From: Aldrovandia affinis
Lineage: Eukaryota > Chordata > Actinopteri > Notacanthiformes > Halosauridae
Direction of reading: 5' to 3'
NCBI GenBank assembly: GCA_029706075.1
Contig: JAINUG010000115.1
Span: 2,559,001-2,623,000 of the forward strand
DNA: 64,000 bases
Under the pieces are notes generated by a model. It searched no databases. It saw nothing but the letters and a program-made list of their open reading frames with translations, and was not told where the DNA came from. This document shows positions 9,654-20,628 of this stretch, piece after piece. Every line of letters begins with the position of its first letter. Position 1 is the first letter of the stretch. Both the position numbers and the translations under genes were made by a program.

Positions 9654-12400
9654 CAGGAATATCTTGGCTGTTACAGAAAAACGAATATAACACCAGGGTT
9701 TTAAGACACAAACAGTTGGGTTACTATAGAGAGTTTCGATCATGTGAATAAAAAAGGGACCAAAGCCAAAACGCTCCAGTACTGCCCACAAATATGCCCT
9801 CTCTAATCAATCAAATTATTTAAATTTTTTTTTCCGTCCAGGCTAAGCACCATACAAGAGCTTTTCTAAGCATTTGAAGCATCAAGATTTTGCAAGAGGT
9901 GGGGCACATTGTATGAGGTTAATCAATCTTTCATAAAGTGAGTCTGATCATGATGTTTCAACTCAGTGGCAAACCTTTCTAGCCTCTTAGACAACGCATA
10001 CATTTGAATTTGAATGTCAGAACTCAATAACGGCATAGACCTATAGCTTGCAAAATCCAGAAGATCCTTACCACTCTTAAGTAATAATAATTGATCTTTG
10101 GTCTCTATGGAAGTGTCCAATTTCCAGAGAGTACTGAATAGATTCCAACAGTAATGGTCCAACTAAGCACCAAACGTAATAATTCGAGGGGGATTCCATC
10201 CAAACCTGGACACTTTTGCTTCTGCATGGAGGCAGTTGCTCATTTCAATTTCTATAAAGTAATTGGGGTCTCTAATTATTCTCCTTGGGCTGTTGAAAGG
10301 GATGGTAAGTCTAGAGGCTCTAAAAATGCATTAATTCCTGCTATATCAGCAGACATTTCAGATTTTTATAGTTATGAGTAAAAGTTCTGAAAAACACAAT
10401 TAACCTGAGAGTACTGTACCTGAAGCATTCTTTATAGCTTATAGATGCAAGACGTTCTGAGTGCTTCCGTTTCTGAGCTCGGAGCCTGCTTAGCTTCTAG
10501 AGTTGCCTCGTCTTAAGTATTGAAAATTCGGCTTTTATACTGGTCAAATCTTTGGACTTCACCTTTACAGAGCCAAGTAGACTAGACCTCCCATCCTCAA
10601 AACACTGTTTTTGCATTATCTTCTGAGCTTTAGAGAGGTTAGAGGGGGAAAAAACGCAACTGCCTCTAATAAAGCATTTGATTGCCTCCCATAGACTATG
10701 AGGGTTTATATCCAGGGTATTGTTTAAATCAATAAATTATTTGTGCCCATCATTAAAACCCTTTAATGTCAAACACTTAAAAAAGCTATTTCCACCCGTT
10801 TTTCCCTACTCTTAAATAAAACCTTATAACTTTACAATAAAACACTGCAGAGACATGGTTGATGGCAAGATCTGAAGGGCAAGTATACCATCAAGACCCA
10901 AAACCTACAATTTTGTGTGACCATATATTGAAGGGATACATTTAAAGTACATTAGAATGTAAAACAAATCATAAAGTATATTTCATACTGTACTTATCAT
11001 ATTATTTATTATGACAAATTATATATCAGCCAAGGGTAAGTTATTCCATACAGTTCATCCCTAACATGTATACCACATGTGCAACAAATTCATGCATCAA
11101 TATGAAAGCATTCCAATTCTACAGGGACCTTTCTGCTGGCTGTCTCTTTTCAAGGAATCTCTCTTCACCCCCATTTTCTGTTATTTACTGAGAGGAGACA
11201 GCCAGGAAAGAACCCCTGCTGTTTGCCCTTTGTTTGCTTATTCCATATAAAGAAAATGCCATTTCTGGATCTTTCACTGTGAAGAATGTATTCTCGCCAA
11301 ACAGGATTTCTTGAAGTGACGATTCAGACTGACTGTGTCTGGTGAACAAAAAAGTAGGTGTATGACATAGCATTTCTAGGGATTAAGATGCACAGATTTG
11401 TCTAACTACCTGAATTGACATGCAATTGAACCTATCATTGTCCAGAGGACAAAATACATGCCCTCCTTCCTGGATCTGTGTAACGTGGTTGGTACACAAT
11501 ATGATGCAAGGAAAGCTACAAGTTTGGCTGTCAGCCAAAACCCCAGAAGCAACAACCACAATGGATTTGAATGCTTAGTTTACAGAGATTTAATGTGGAT
11601 AGTAATCATATTTATAAAGAGAAAAACCATATGAAGCTTGGCTCAAAACAGTGTCTTTCGCTATCAAAATGGGTATTGCACTTCGACACTTTGGCACAAT
11701 GATGCTCATAGGCTACTCTGTGAATTTATGCATTACTGATTTGTGATGAATCCTAGTTCTTTGACCGGTACTGGTCAAATTTATAGGGGCGTCCAGGAAA
11801 AGGTTTTAATATACTTTCAAAGTTCCTTATTTTGAACAAGGAAAGCATTAAAGCGCTACCTTTTAGAGTGAGCAGATCCTGCAGAGGGATGTAATGCAAG
11901 CAGCACTGGGCAGTGGTCGGACATAAGCATTGGCAGGTTGTCAGTAGTCATAACGCAGACTATCAACAGAATCAACAGACTAGGTGATATAAATACATAA
12001 TCAATTCTCAAAAAGGATTTGTGGTGGAATGAGAAAAACATGTAGTTCCTTACACCTGGGTTCCTTAATTAATCACCAGGCATTTACTGTACCCAATTCA
12101 GCCAGGAATGCTTTAAAATAATTAGATGTAGTAGCACCCCTCGGTGGCAGTGTGGTTTCATTGGACATATTGATAGGGTTCACAGTAAAATTGAAATCTG
12201 CCCCTAAAATGATTGGGGCATCGCCAAGAGCCAATAATCTAATTTTAAAGTCATCATAAAACAAGGGGTCCAATTTTAACGAATAAAGTGGCAAGTCAGC
12301 AAGGGCACAAAACCTCCCTGCGATGACGAGCAAAAACAAAAGCATCAGTACTCCTTGGTAAAGAGCAAAGGGTGCACACACCACAGTTAGTGTCGACTGT

Positions 12401-12945
12401 GAACTGTGAATGGTAGCAGTGAAAAAGCACCATCAAAAGAGAGAAAAGACGTAGAGGGAAAGATAAAAAAAGAATAATAGGGAATGGGTATCCTGCCACG
12501 GCAACCCTCCACTGCGTTGAGAAGAATTCAATTTACGAAGGCAATGAGGGATATGACACATAATGTATACTAATTTCAAACCTGCAAATGTGACTTCAAA
12601 CATTCTTTATGTGTATTACATGCATCTATAAATACCCAATTTTTCGTGTTATTCTTGAGATGAAGAAAGATGCCAGCTCAATTTAATTGGCTTCATATGG
12701 GTGTACGGTTTCTGTGGGCCCCCAAGTGCAGTTAAATAAATTTTTCATAACTGACCATCTAGTAACATGTATTTAGTTACCGAATAAGAGTTGTTTTTAG
12801 GAAGGAACCATGCCTTGGTTTATTTTAAGAACATAAGAACAAAATAATACATAATGATGGAGAGGGGGTTGTATTGTAACTAGAACTAAAACAAATCCTG
12901 AAATATACAGATAGTTACAAATACACAAATATATACAGTCGGGGG
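12401..12945. other. Unclassified DNA upstream of the LINE
   Basis: It may include the LINE 5' end. No motif recognised. Confidence 0.4.
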
Positions 12946-13262
12946 CTGCTGGGTGGCTCATCCTGTTAAGACACTGTTCTAGTGTTTGGATGGGCCCCAT
13001 GGTCTGGTATTGAATTCAGACCATCCTGCAGGGAGGCAAATAATTGGCCCGCCCGTTGCCTGGGTAGGTAAGGATCTCAGTTGGCAAGACGCCTGTGTCT
13101 CTTTGCATACATTACCAGTAACTGCCTCTGGCAAATCAGGTGCCCATAGTCTGTCTGCACAAGCTGCGCATGAAATGTACTCATCTGACTCAATGGCTGT
13201 GTCTGGTGGACTTTGGAGTGAAAAGAAGCAGCATCTTAACATCACATGTTTCGGAGGAGAGT
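12946..13262 (+). repeat. tRNA-headed SINE
   Basis: GGCTGCTGGGTGGCTCATCC (A-box-like) and GGTATTGAATTCAGACC (B-box-like) begin a 317-bp unit whose end (GTGAAAAGAAGCAGCATCTT, CACATGTTTCGGAGGAGAGT) recurs at 54,170-54,220. The frames on both strands (107 and 99 codons) are incidental. Confidence 0.7.
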
Positions 13263-13299
13263 GCATACATTTATTCATTTATTTATTTGTTCATTTGTT

Positions 13300-14387
13300 A
13301 GGGATATAGCAAAAGCATTATTACAATGTTAAAAACAAGCATCAGTTGCATTGCATTAAGTGTTTATTGCCAAAGGTTCATTTCCAACACCTGTCCCGAT
13401 AAACTACAGATTTTAAAAAAACGACAAAAAATAAGAACAAACAAAACAAAGAAGTACATCCACTCAATAGAGCAAAATAGCAATTAATAAAAACAAAACA
13501 TAACACAAGCAACTGTAAATTACATAGTGAGAACAATCATATCTACTTAAAAAACTTATTTTTACTATTCCAAAAACATTCACGCTCCGTTGAATATGTA
13601 ATGTACGTGCCTGCGCTCTCCCAAATTGAGGACAAATTAACATGTTGCAATGATGAGCATGAACACAAATCAATAGGGCATTCTAAATTGGGGGGAAATA
13701 GCAGTAAAATAAATACAGTCAGAGGTCACATTTTCTTTTCAGTGTGTCATATTATTTAATCATGATGCCCATAGAATCGGTATTTGGTCTTCTCAAAATC
13801 CTGACATATGCATTGCTTAATCTTGAGGCAATCATTTAGCCTGAAGATCGTGCAATTATCTTAAATTGACGTTAATGAGTCAATTGATCAAGCATCGAAT
13901 CCATATGCTGTTTATAAATACTGTACATAAATACTGTACTTTTTATTCACCTTGACTATGGTAATGAGTAAAATAGCCTCTGGCACCTGTCTGTTTTTTA
14001 TATTGCTCCTGGAGGCAACACAGTCAAATTAGGTCAATATGCATTGCTTCTAGTTATGCTTCTTCTGTTATTTCTGTTATTTGTTTTTTTGTTGCACTCG
14101 CTGCTATTTTAAAGTCAAATATGTTTGCACAGCGCTGCACCCATAGATACGCACTGGCCAGAGATGATGACTCTCTGCCTACAACTGCCACTCTCCTACT
14201 AATGATAGTCAGGGAGTTTGGTATTCAAGCATGCCATGTATGTACCATCTGGGTAATGTCTTTTTCTTGCTTATGAATCGCATTAAATTGAACCCAAGAG
14301 AAAAAAGCCACATGCTCATTAGAAAAGCTGTTTATGCATGAGAATCCCCCAAACACTCAGGCAAAAAAATAAAAATAAAATACAGTA
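13300..14387. other. AT-rich intergenic DNA
   Basis: No recognised repeat or gene. An ATTT-rich run at 13,268-13,300 borders it. Confidence 0.5.
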
Positions 14388-15060
14388 TATACAGGAGGTT
14401 AGACAAAATAATATAAACAATATATGAATATTTATTAATGAATGAGAGACCATTGCCTTCAGAACAGCTTGAATCCTTCTTGGAATTCTTCTTGGAATGC
14501 TGTTTTGAAAGTCGCTCTCACATCTTATAAGTCACTCTGGATAAGAGGGTCTGATAAATACTTAAAATGGAAATGGAAAATCTTACAGTTATTTTAGAGA
14601 CTGAGGCGGTGGAAATCTACTCCGCTCTCTACCTCCAGAACTTCCCATAAAGGTTCAATGATGTTTGGATCTAGTGATTTGGGAAGCCATGGAAGGTGTT
14701 TGACTTCATCCTGGTGTTCATGAAATCACTCTTGAATCACTCTTCAATTTAGCAGTTTATATGGGGGTTTATATGCAGAGTAATAATCCGACTCAATGAC
14801 ATGAGATGCTCATACCATACCAGATCGACCACTGTGTTTAACGTGTTGGGAACAGGCAATATAGGTTGAAGCCTTCCCTTGGCTTTCTCCAAACATAAAC
14901 CCGTCCAGATGTACAGTAGGTACATCTCATCAGACCATATTACTTTCTTCTACTGCTCAGAATTCCAGGTGGTTTTGTGCATAATTTTACAGAAGAAACA
15001 TATTGGCATGAGCTTCAGTGACAAAGACAAAGACTGCTCAACTAGTGGTAAATGACATTG
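14388..15060 (-). pseudogene. Tc1-like transposon, minus strand, degenerate
   Basis: The left end TATACAGGAGGTTAGACAAAATAA is a Tc1 terminus. It runs parallel to 51,549-52,160 (CTTCCCATAAAGGTTCAATG, GGTGTTTGACTTCATCCTGG, ATCAGACCATATTACTTTCTT). It is interrupted by an L2 tail at 14,518-14,578. Confidence 0.78.
14518..14578 (+). repeat. L2-type tail nested in a Tc1
   Basis: TAAGTCACTCTGGATAAGAG followed by GGTCTGATAAATACTTAAAATGG is the L2/SINE tail. The Tc1 sequence on either side is otherwise collinear with the copy at 51.6 kb. Confidence 0.7.
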
Positions 15061-15109
15061 TATGAGTTACAGACAGGCGAGCCATTTTTCATTTGAAAGC
15101 ATATATTGA

Positions 15110-15885
15110 ACCTGTTCTGCCAGTCTTCCCCTTGAATGGTGCTTCCCGGCCCACACAGGTGTGGTTCCTGAGATAATTAAACAATTATCATCCCATAATG
15201 CTTACGATCATGTATCAAGAAAAATGCTGCATCTAGAAGAAGACATCTTGCTTAGGTTTCTGAGGGAATGACATCATCAACTAGTGGTAAATGTGGATGA
15301 AAGCACATGCTCCTTGACCATAATGTCCGTGCATTGGTTCAAGATGCAAGGCAACACAGGTGAGCAACTCTGAATCAGTGCACTGAAAATATCAATCTAT
15401 GGCATGAGTAGGCAGTTTCATCAAGAATAGTCTGTCGAGAACTTCATAGAGAGGCGATACTATGGCTGGGCTGCAGTGCATAAACCCCTTATTATACCTA
15501 AAAATGCACCTTTGCAACTAAAGTGGTGCAAAGAACACAGGCAGTGGTGTACTGAGCAGTGTAGAAAGTCACATGGTCAGATGAGTCATCTTTCACCCTG
15601 TTCTCAATGAACAGAGTGTATGTGTGGTGCACACCAAAATAAATTTACAGGGCCGAGTGCTGGTTTCCACAGTGAAGGGTTCTGGCAGCTTTGTTATAGT
15701 GTGAGATGCATTTTCATGGCATGGTTTAGATCCATTCAACCCCTGCATGTTGCATTCCTCAAATAGAGTTCCAGACACTTGTGGAATCTATGTCAAGGTG
15801 CATTGAAGCCGTTCTGGCAGCTTGTGGTGGCTCAACTTCCTGTCAGGACACTTCATGTTGGTGTTTCCTTTATTTTGTTATCATA
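15110..15885 (+). pseudogene. Tc1-like transposon, plus strand, degenerate
   Basis: A 5' region GGCCCACACAGGTGTGGTTC, a transposase body (KWCKEHRQWCTE-like, then a GSFVIV-like equivalent of GSVMVW at 15,678) and an end TGGTGTTTCCTTTATTTTGT like the CAGGTAACTGCC family terminus. The second-D to E segment is deleted at about 15,750. Confidence 0.75.
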
Positions 15886-16672
15886 CATTACATGTATATA
15901 TCTATATGTGTGCAAAGATGATGAACACCCCTATTATTAGTAGTGCCTGCAGCCTCAGACAGTAAATTGTATACCTCTTGGAGAAGGGTACGATTAGCAC
16001 CCCTATTATTAGGGGTGTGAATAACTGACATCTTTTTGGGGAAAGAAAATATTATTTGTTAAACAACATGTTTTTTTCAAAGCAGTTTTTTTTTTGTCGG
16101 TTGTATTTCATTTTTTATATATATGTTTATTCAAACAATTATGGAGACCTGCAATCAGGCCGAGCAATCAAACTAAATTCCTTTCCCCCACCAGGTGGAT
16201 ATTGCAATGGAGCAGGACCACCATGCTGCCAGTTCTTCAGTGTACAAATTACCGGTTAGTGGTAAAGCGGCTGGCCCCACAATGCCAACGTGTGCAGGTG
16301 GCTAGAAGGCGTCTGTTGGAGCGGCTTCTCCACAGCACAGAAATGGCCACAGTTCCATGACGAGGGGAGACGTATGAAACAGCGGAAGGTTTCGCCCCTG
16401 TCACCGCGTTGCGCACATCCAAGGGGGAGAGACCTGTCTTTTATCACCATTGTGTACCGCGCCAGTCCAGATGGAGGATAAAACATGCATGAGTCGCCTG
16501 CAGCTCTGAAAATAATTATACTCATTTACCAGAGATGTAGAGAGTGCATCCAACCAAGTCACTACCCGTCATACTGACACCCCCTCTGCATACTGATGAA
16601 GCTGGGAGATGGAGACAATGGCTGCCCGACCAGCTCATTATTAGTAAATGGGATGAAATGCATGTGTGTACA
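15886..16672. other. Unclassified intergenic DNA
   Basis: GC-richer sequence at 16,190-16,480 gives overlapping frames on both strands with no motif. It may be an unrecognised SINE. Confidence 0.4.
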
Positions 16673-16674
16673 TA

Positions 16675-17180
16675 CAGGTAACTGCCAAAATAAAGGAAAC
16701 ACGTGAGGAAATGAGGGATACTGCCGGCTCTGTTATGGTGTGGGGTGCATTTTCCTGGCGTGGTTTAGACCCACTCAGTCCCTTAGAGGGCAAGGTAAAA
16801 GCCAATAAATACAAGACCATTCTGAGTGATCACCTTCATCTCATGTTGAAGCATTTCTCTCCTGATGGGAGTGGTCTCATTCAGTATGACAATTCCCCCA
16901 TCTACAAGGCACAAGTGGTAACTGAATGGTTTGATAAGTATGAAAATGATGTAAACCATATGCCATGACCGTCTCAGTCACCAGATCTCAATCCAATTGA
17001 ACACTTATGGGATATTGTGAGTGGCGCCTGAGACAGTGTTTTCTACCACTATCAAAGTTCCAGAGTTCCAGATATTTGTAGAATCTATGCCAAGGCACAT
17101 TGACGCTGGTGGTTCATGGTTGCCCAATGCCCTGTTAAGACACTTTATGTTGGCAGTTCCTTTATTTTGGCAGTTACCTG
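16675..17180 (+). mobile_element. Internally deleted Tc1 element with intact 24-bp terminal repeats and TA flanks
   Basis: CAGGTAACTGCCAAAATAAA GGAA at the left is repeated in reverse complement at the right end, and each end is next to TA (16,673-16,674 and 17,181-17,182). Inside is a transposase C-terminal piece: GSVMVWGAFSWRGL, SGLIQYDNSPIYKA (second catalytic D) and [13 protein letters not shown] (catalytic E), with one stop between them. The D-to-E spacing is 36 residues. The N-terminal half is deleted. Confidence 0.93.
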
Positions 17181-17291
17181 TATGGGTATGAGTGAGTGTG
17201 TGTGTGTGTGTGTGTTCACCTGTGTCTGTGAAAGGCATGTAGTATGTATGTTTATCTGTGTGTGTATATGTTGTGTTATCTCTGTATGTAT

Positions 17292-17856
17292 TGTAACACC
17301 CTACTGGGTTTGATTGTAGGTGTTACGTGGAGTAGTGCAAACCAAGAAACAGATCCAGGGTCAAATGTATCAAAAATCGCATTAATTAAAGGGAAATCCA
17401 CTCAATAACACAAACAATGGGGAAGGCACTCAAACGGTTTGAACATTTAAATAAACAGTCCAACACAACTAAAAATTTGAAAAAGGTTTCTTCCACTCTG
17501 GGGAGCTAACCCCTTACCCAAAGCTTCTTCAATTCCTGGCTGGTCAACTGGCTTCATATGATTCCTTTCCACATTGTAAACACTTCCAACAACTCCTCTC
17601 CTCTCCTCTCCTCTCCTCTCCTCTCCTCTCCTCTCCTCTCCTCTCCTCCTCTCCTCTCCTCTCCTCTCCTCTCCTCTCCTCTCCTCTCCTCTCCTCTATG
17701 AGGGGAAACCTGGCGCCTTTTATTCCCGGTTGATTGGGTGTTAATTGGTTGATTAGTCGCAGGTGGCAATCATTTTGGTCCTGTGAGGTTGGGGTGTGAC
17801 CAGCAGGTGGCACCATATTAACCACTCCACGTGGCTCTGCCAGCCAGGTTGCCACA
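17292..17856 (-). repeat. Solo LTR with 4-bp target duplication
   Basis: The unit starts TGTAACACC and ends TTGCCACA (TG...CA) and is flanked by GTAT at 17,288-17,291 and 17,857-17,860. On the minus strand it has a TATA-like GGGAATAAAAGGCGCC (complement of 17,712-17,727), which sets the likely direction. No internal coding region adjoins it. The target duplication says recombination left one LTR. The class (Gypsy or ERV-like) cannot be fixed from the LTR alone. Confidence 0.75.
17593..17697 (+). repeat. (CTCTC)n pentanucleotide microsatellite inside the LTR
   Basis: About 20 units of CTCTC/CCTCT with one short unit. The long Arg/Glu-rich frames on the minus strand are products of it. Confidence 0.97.
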
Positions 17857-17860
17857 GTAT

Positions 17861-18116
17861 ATATAGTACTTGAGTGTCTTTTGCGAGTGTATCTGTGTAT
17901 GTTTGGGTGTGTCTGTGTGAGTATGTGTCTGTGTCTGTTGCATACATACATGCATATGTGTGTGAATGTATGTGTTTGTGTTTGTCTGTGTGTGGAAGCA
18001 TGTATCTGTATGTTTCTCTGTGTTTGTATGTATTGTGTTTATATCTGTGTGCATATGTTAGCTGGCATTTGTGTATATGTATGTCTGTGTGTGTGTGTGT
18101 GTGTGTGTGCATGTGG
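17861..18116 (+). repeat. Degenerate (TG)n-rich tract
   Basis: TGTGTCTGTGTATG-like repeats ending in a pure (TG)n run at 18,087-18,109. Together with 17,183-17,291 it forms one tract that the solo LTR splits. Long frames here on both strands are repeat artefacts. Confidence 0.9.
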
Positions 18117-18539
18117 GAGTAAATGTCAACAGGAGAGGCAGGAGAGGAGCGATTAATTGTGCCATCATTTTACATTATGCATAATTTTTGCTTAAGCTGC
18201 ATATCAAAGGGAGACTGCTTGTAGGCTGCACGGAGCACTTCAGCAATTCAGCTTGGTGCGGCTGGCTTCCTGGGACACGGCTCCTCTGGCAGGCTGCCAC
18301 CCAGCGACCACCAGGAAGGGAGAGACGCTGATCCGGTGGAACCACCCCAAGGGGAGGCCGGTGACACCGTGGCAATTTGAGAGAATGGGGATGGAACATG
18401 CACGCTAAGCTCCCGTGCCACCACTGCAGTGGTAATTGACGAACAGTTGTTTAAAGTGTGGAATATGATGAATGAATACAAAAAGGGGGGCCCCTGGGAA
18501 TGCTTCACTGTATTGTAATCAACCCTGCTGATAGTGTCC

Positions 18540-18860
18540 CTGCCTTGACTAATAGCTGTAAAAAAGAAGCCTTTTTAAAGGTTGGTTATTAAATTCTGAT
18601 TGCCGCATCACACGTCCGTGCTCGAAATCGCCGCTGATAGCCCCTGTGAAAAGAGATGAAAGCGGAGCCGCTTTAATTCCCCCATCTGTAAAGCCATACA
18701 TTTTTCCATCTGGATTTACCCACCAACAATCACGCCACGGTCAACCCTGAAAGTAATTAAAGGCGAGAGCGTAAGGAATTAGGCCTCTCACTTCAACGTT
18801 TCAACCCAGGGTAAAAAATTGAACAGTTGGTCTCACTGTTGGCCCAATAACCACGGCGGG
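18540..18860. other. Candidate conserved noncoding element
   Basis: A GC-balanced block between repeats with no coding frame, containing TTGACTAATAGCTG, GGTTGGTTATTAAATTCTGA, AAAGCGGAGCCGCTTTAATT and GAAAGTAATTAAAGG. GAAAGCGGAGCCGCTTTAA is a near-perfect 8-bp inverted repeat. The TAAT cores and lack of repeats suggest an ancient enhancer. Not demonstrated. Confidence 0.33.
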
Positions 18861-19587
18861 TGATGTGGAGTGCCTTCATTTCATTGCAACTTGTCACGCC
18901 TTAGTTCTTTTCTTGTCCACAAGCACTGATATCAGTTACGGGCACACAGGAGATATGATATAAACAAAGCCTTCCCCTTACCAAAGCAACAACTTCAGAG
19001 CTGAAAATAAGGGCTAGGCTTGTTTTTGGAAACTTTTATTTTCCTTGCTCTCTCTCTTTCCCTCTCTTTCGTGTTCATCTGTGTCTGTGGCATATGCATG
19101 AGTGTCAATACTGCAGACTAAGTTAATAATGTAATTTTGTGAGGAGTGCTGCATGCAATCAGATGGCACAGCTAATTCACAACTCTATCCCTCGTACCTG
19201 CATTCACTCATTCACCCACGTAGTATATAAACAAGCACCTCAACCTTCCTTGTATCTCTGATACTACAAACAGCTGCCCATTGTGCCCCGCCACCTCCTC
19301 GCTCTCCTCCTTAGTTTCCCTAATTTATTCATGCCTGGGGGTGCCAGCAGAACTTCAGTCCGTGATTGGGGTTGGCATCTCCGGAAGAGAAAATCTCATA
19401 CAATCTCGGACCATGTCCGAGGGCCTGGGGCCTCATTTATAAAACATGCTTATGCACAGATTTGATCTTAGAATGTGTGTACGCTCAAATCCGCACCAAA
19501 GTTCAGATTTATAAAAACAGTCTTTGACGTGGAAAAGTACTTAGCTCCACATCAGGTTCCAACTTGGCATACGCACGTTTCCTTGTG

Positions 19588-19968
19588 GCAATGTTGGAGT
19601 ACTGCAGGTATTCGCGGTCTCATCTCTTCTCTGTCCTGACCCCTCGCTGGTGGAACGACCTTCCGCGATCGGTCAGGACCGCAGAATCTTGCGATCTTCC
19701 GCAAGAGACTCAAAACCCACCTTTTCAGACTCCACTACCACTGAATTATGTACATCTAGCTAATTGTCATCACCACTGCCTACTTGTTCAACACTATATA
19801 CCCCTGCTTACTCAATTTAATCGCTGGATAATATCGCTGTATTACTGCACTGATCTCTTGCACGAACTATGATTGTTCCTACCATGTATTTATGCACATC
19901 TTGTAAGTCACTCTGGATAAGAGCGTCTGCTAAATGCTTAAAATGTAAAATGTAATGTAAAATGTAAG
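19588..19968 (+). repeat. L2 LINE 3' end nested in the Harbinger element
   Basis: Plus-strand codons SHLFSVLTPRWWNDLPRSVR match the L2 at 47,890-47,960 (LFSVLIPRWWNDLPQSVR). The 3' UTR and tail TAAGTCACTCTGGATAAGAG and GTCTGCTAAATGC follow. It is a 5'-truncated insertion. Confidence 0.85.
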
Positions 19969-20018
19969 AGCGCCAACATGTTGTCTGCAACATGTTGTCT
20001 GCTGCCTAATTGTTTCCT

Positions 20019-20033
20019 TATTATTATTATTAT

Positions 20034-20065
<32 letters not shown>

Positions 20066-20076
20066 TGTAGTAGTAG
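20019..20076 (+). repeat. (TTA)n/(TAG)n microsatellite
   Basis: Seven TTA units pass into about fifteen TAG/AGT units. It is preceded at 19,975-20,003 by a 14-bp tandem pair, CAACATGTTGTCTG. Confidence 0.93.
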
Positions 20077-20317
20077 ATGTATTACCAGATTGAACACATT
20101 GCTTAGGCTATACATAATGGTTTGCACAATAAAGTTATTAATAAATGAAAACAACATAAGCTAGGCTACTTGTGGAAAACAAAACAAAAACACACATTGG
20201 TTTTCCAAAACTACCCATATTAGCATAATTGACACATCCTTGAAGGAAATGTATTTAATATACATATTATGGTTCCACACGTGTAAAACATTTCGGTCAA
20301 TCTATAGGCTATAAAAT

Positions 20318-20415
20318 GTCTGCAAGAGGAAGAATAGCAGCATTGTCACTTCTTGAAGATATCGCCAACCGCACAATAAGAAGGGAACCAGTTATTAGAG
20401 ATTTTGACCTGTTTT
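20318..20415 (+). pseudogene. Harbinger nuclease N-terminal fragment
   Basis: The plus strand reads SARGRIAALSLLEDIANRTI followed by RREPVIRDFDL, matching the usual Harbinger nuclease start (..LEEIANR-IRRERVFRD..). The frame ends at once and no DDE domain remains. Confidence 0.7.
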
Positions 20416-20418
20416 AAA

Positions 20419-20628
20419 TCAGACCTTTTTCTTTACATCCTTCAGGGACCTTTGCTGCCCCCCGTTCACAGCCTGGGCTACAGACTGCCAGGCCACGTAC
20501 TTGGTTTTACTGGTAAAGCCACTGGAAAGGCTCCCAAACAGCGTCCCTGCACGCATCTGCACCTCCGCCAACAGGACCTCGATTTTGGCCTTACTAAAAT
20601 TATTTTTCTTGCAGCTCGCCATTATCAA
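20419..20628 (-). pseudogene. Harbinger Myb/SANT-like DNA-binding protein, N-terminal fragment
   Basis: A 69-codon frame has KKNNFSKAKIEVLLAEVQMR, LFGSLSSGFTSKTK and WQSVAQAVN followed by RSLKDVKKK. This is the trihelix Myb-like domain (here W-Q-x-V-A-x-A-V-N then V-K-K-K) of the accessory protein that takes Harbinger transposase into the nucleus and onto its ends. It stops after about one domain. Confidence 0.75.

Larger units (their letters stand above)
8225..9670. mobile_element. Unclassified repeat with GGGTCA palindromes and an internal satellite
   Basis: The block begins CCTCCTGTTACATTCAGGGTC and ends near CTTGGCTGTTACAG. GGGTCAnnnTGACCC palindromes sit at both ends and one inside, and six irregular copies of a satellite fill the middle. 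It interrupts the LINE RT frame after YSNPTVCVL. It has no transposase. The GTTAC-plus-palindrome ends suggest a non-autonomous DNA element, but I cannot name the family. Confidence 0.55.
7055..12400 (-). pseudogene. L1/Tx1-like LINE, degenerate, split by an inserted block
   Basis: Read on the minus strand in order: endonuclease (IILGADFNFTVNP at ~12,200; DYVFISPSLLI and MSDHCPVLLAL at ~11,900), linker end KxRFNAFLVQNKEL (~11,830), RT start with a KCPGLDGIPLEL-type motif (~10,200), SYRSMPLLSSDIQI and ERFATELKHHDQTHFMKD (~9,930-10,020), AVLERFGFGPFFIHMIETLY (~9,770), then after an insertion at 7,985-9,670 the C-terminal domain with FHKASPIWHNSHLLTGSKR and SFQDLKDTYSLFGALFF (~7,600-7,800). Motif content fits the L1/Tx1 clade, not L2. 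The stretch 10,850-11,850 is mostly unrecognised. Many stops; inactive. Confidence 0.82.

Noticed and set aside
12986..13309. 107-codon frame
   Set aside because: Coincides with a tRNA-headed SINE whose 3' half recurs at 54.2 kb.
17544..17951. Arg/Glu-rich open frames of 135 and 71 codons
   Set aside because: They are translations of the CTCTC microsatellite inside a solo LTR.
17753..18156. His/Thr-rich and Cys/Val-rich frames on both strands
   Set aside because: They are translations of the degenerate TG tract in different frames; not genes.
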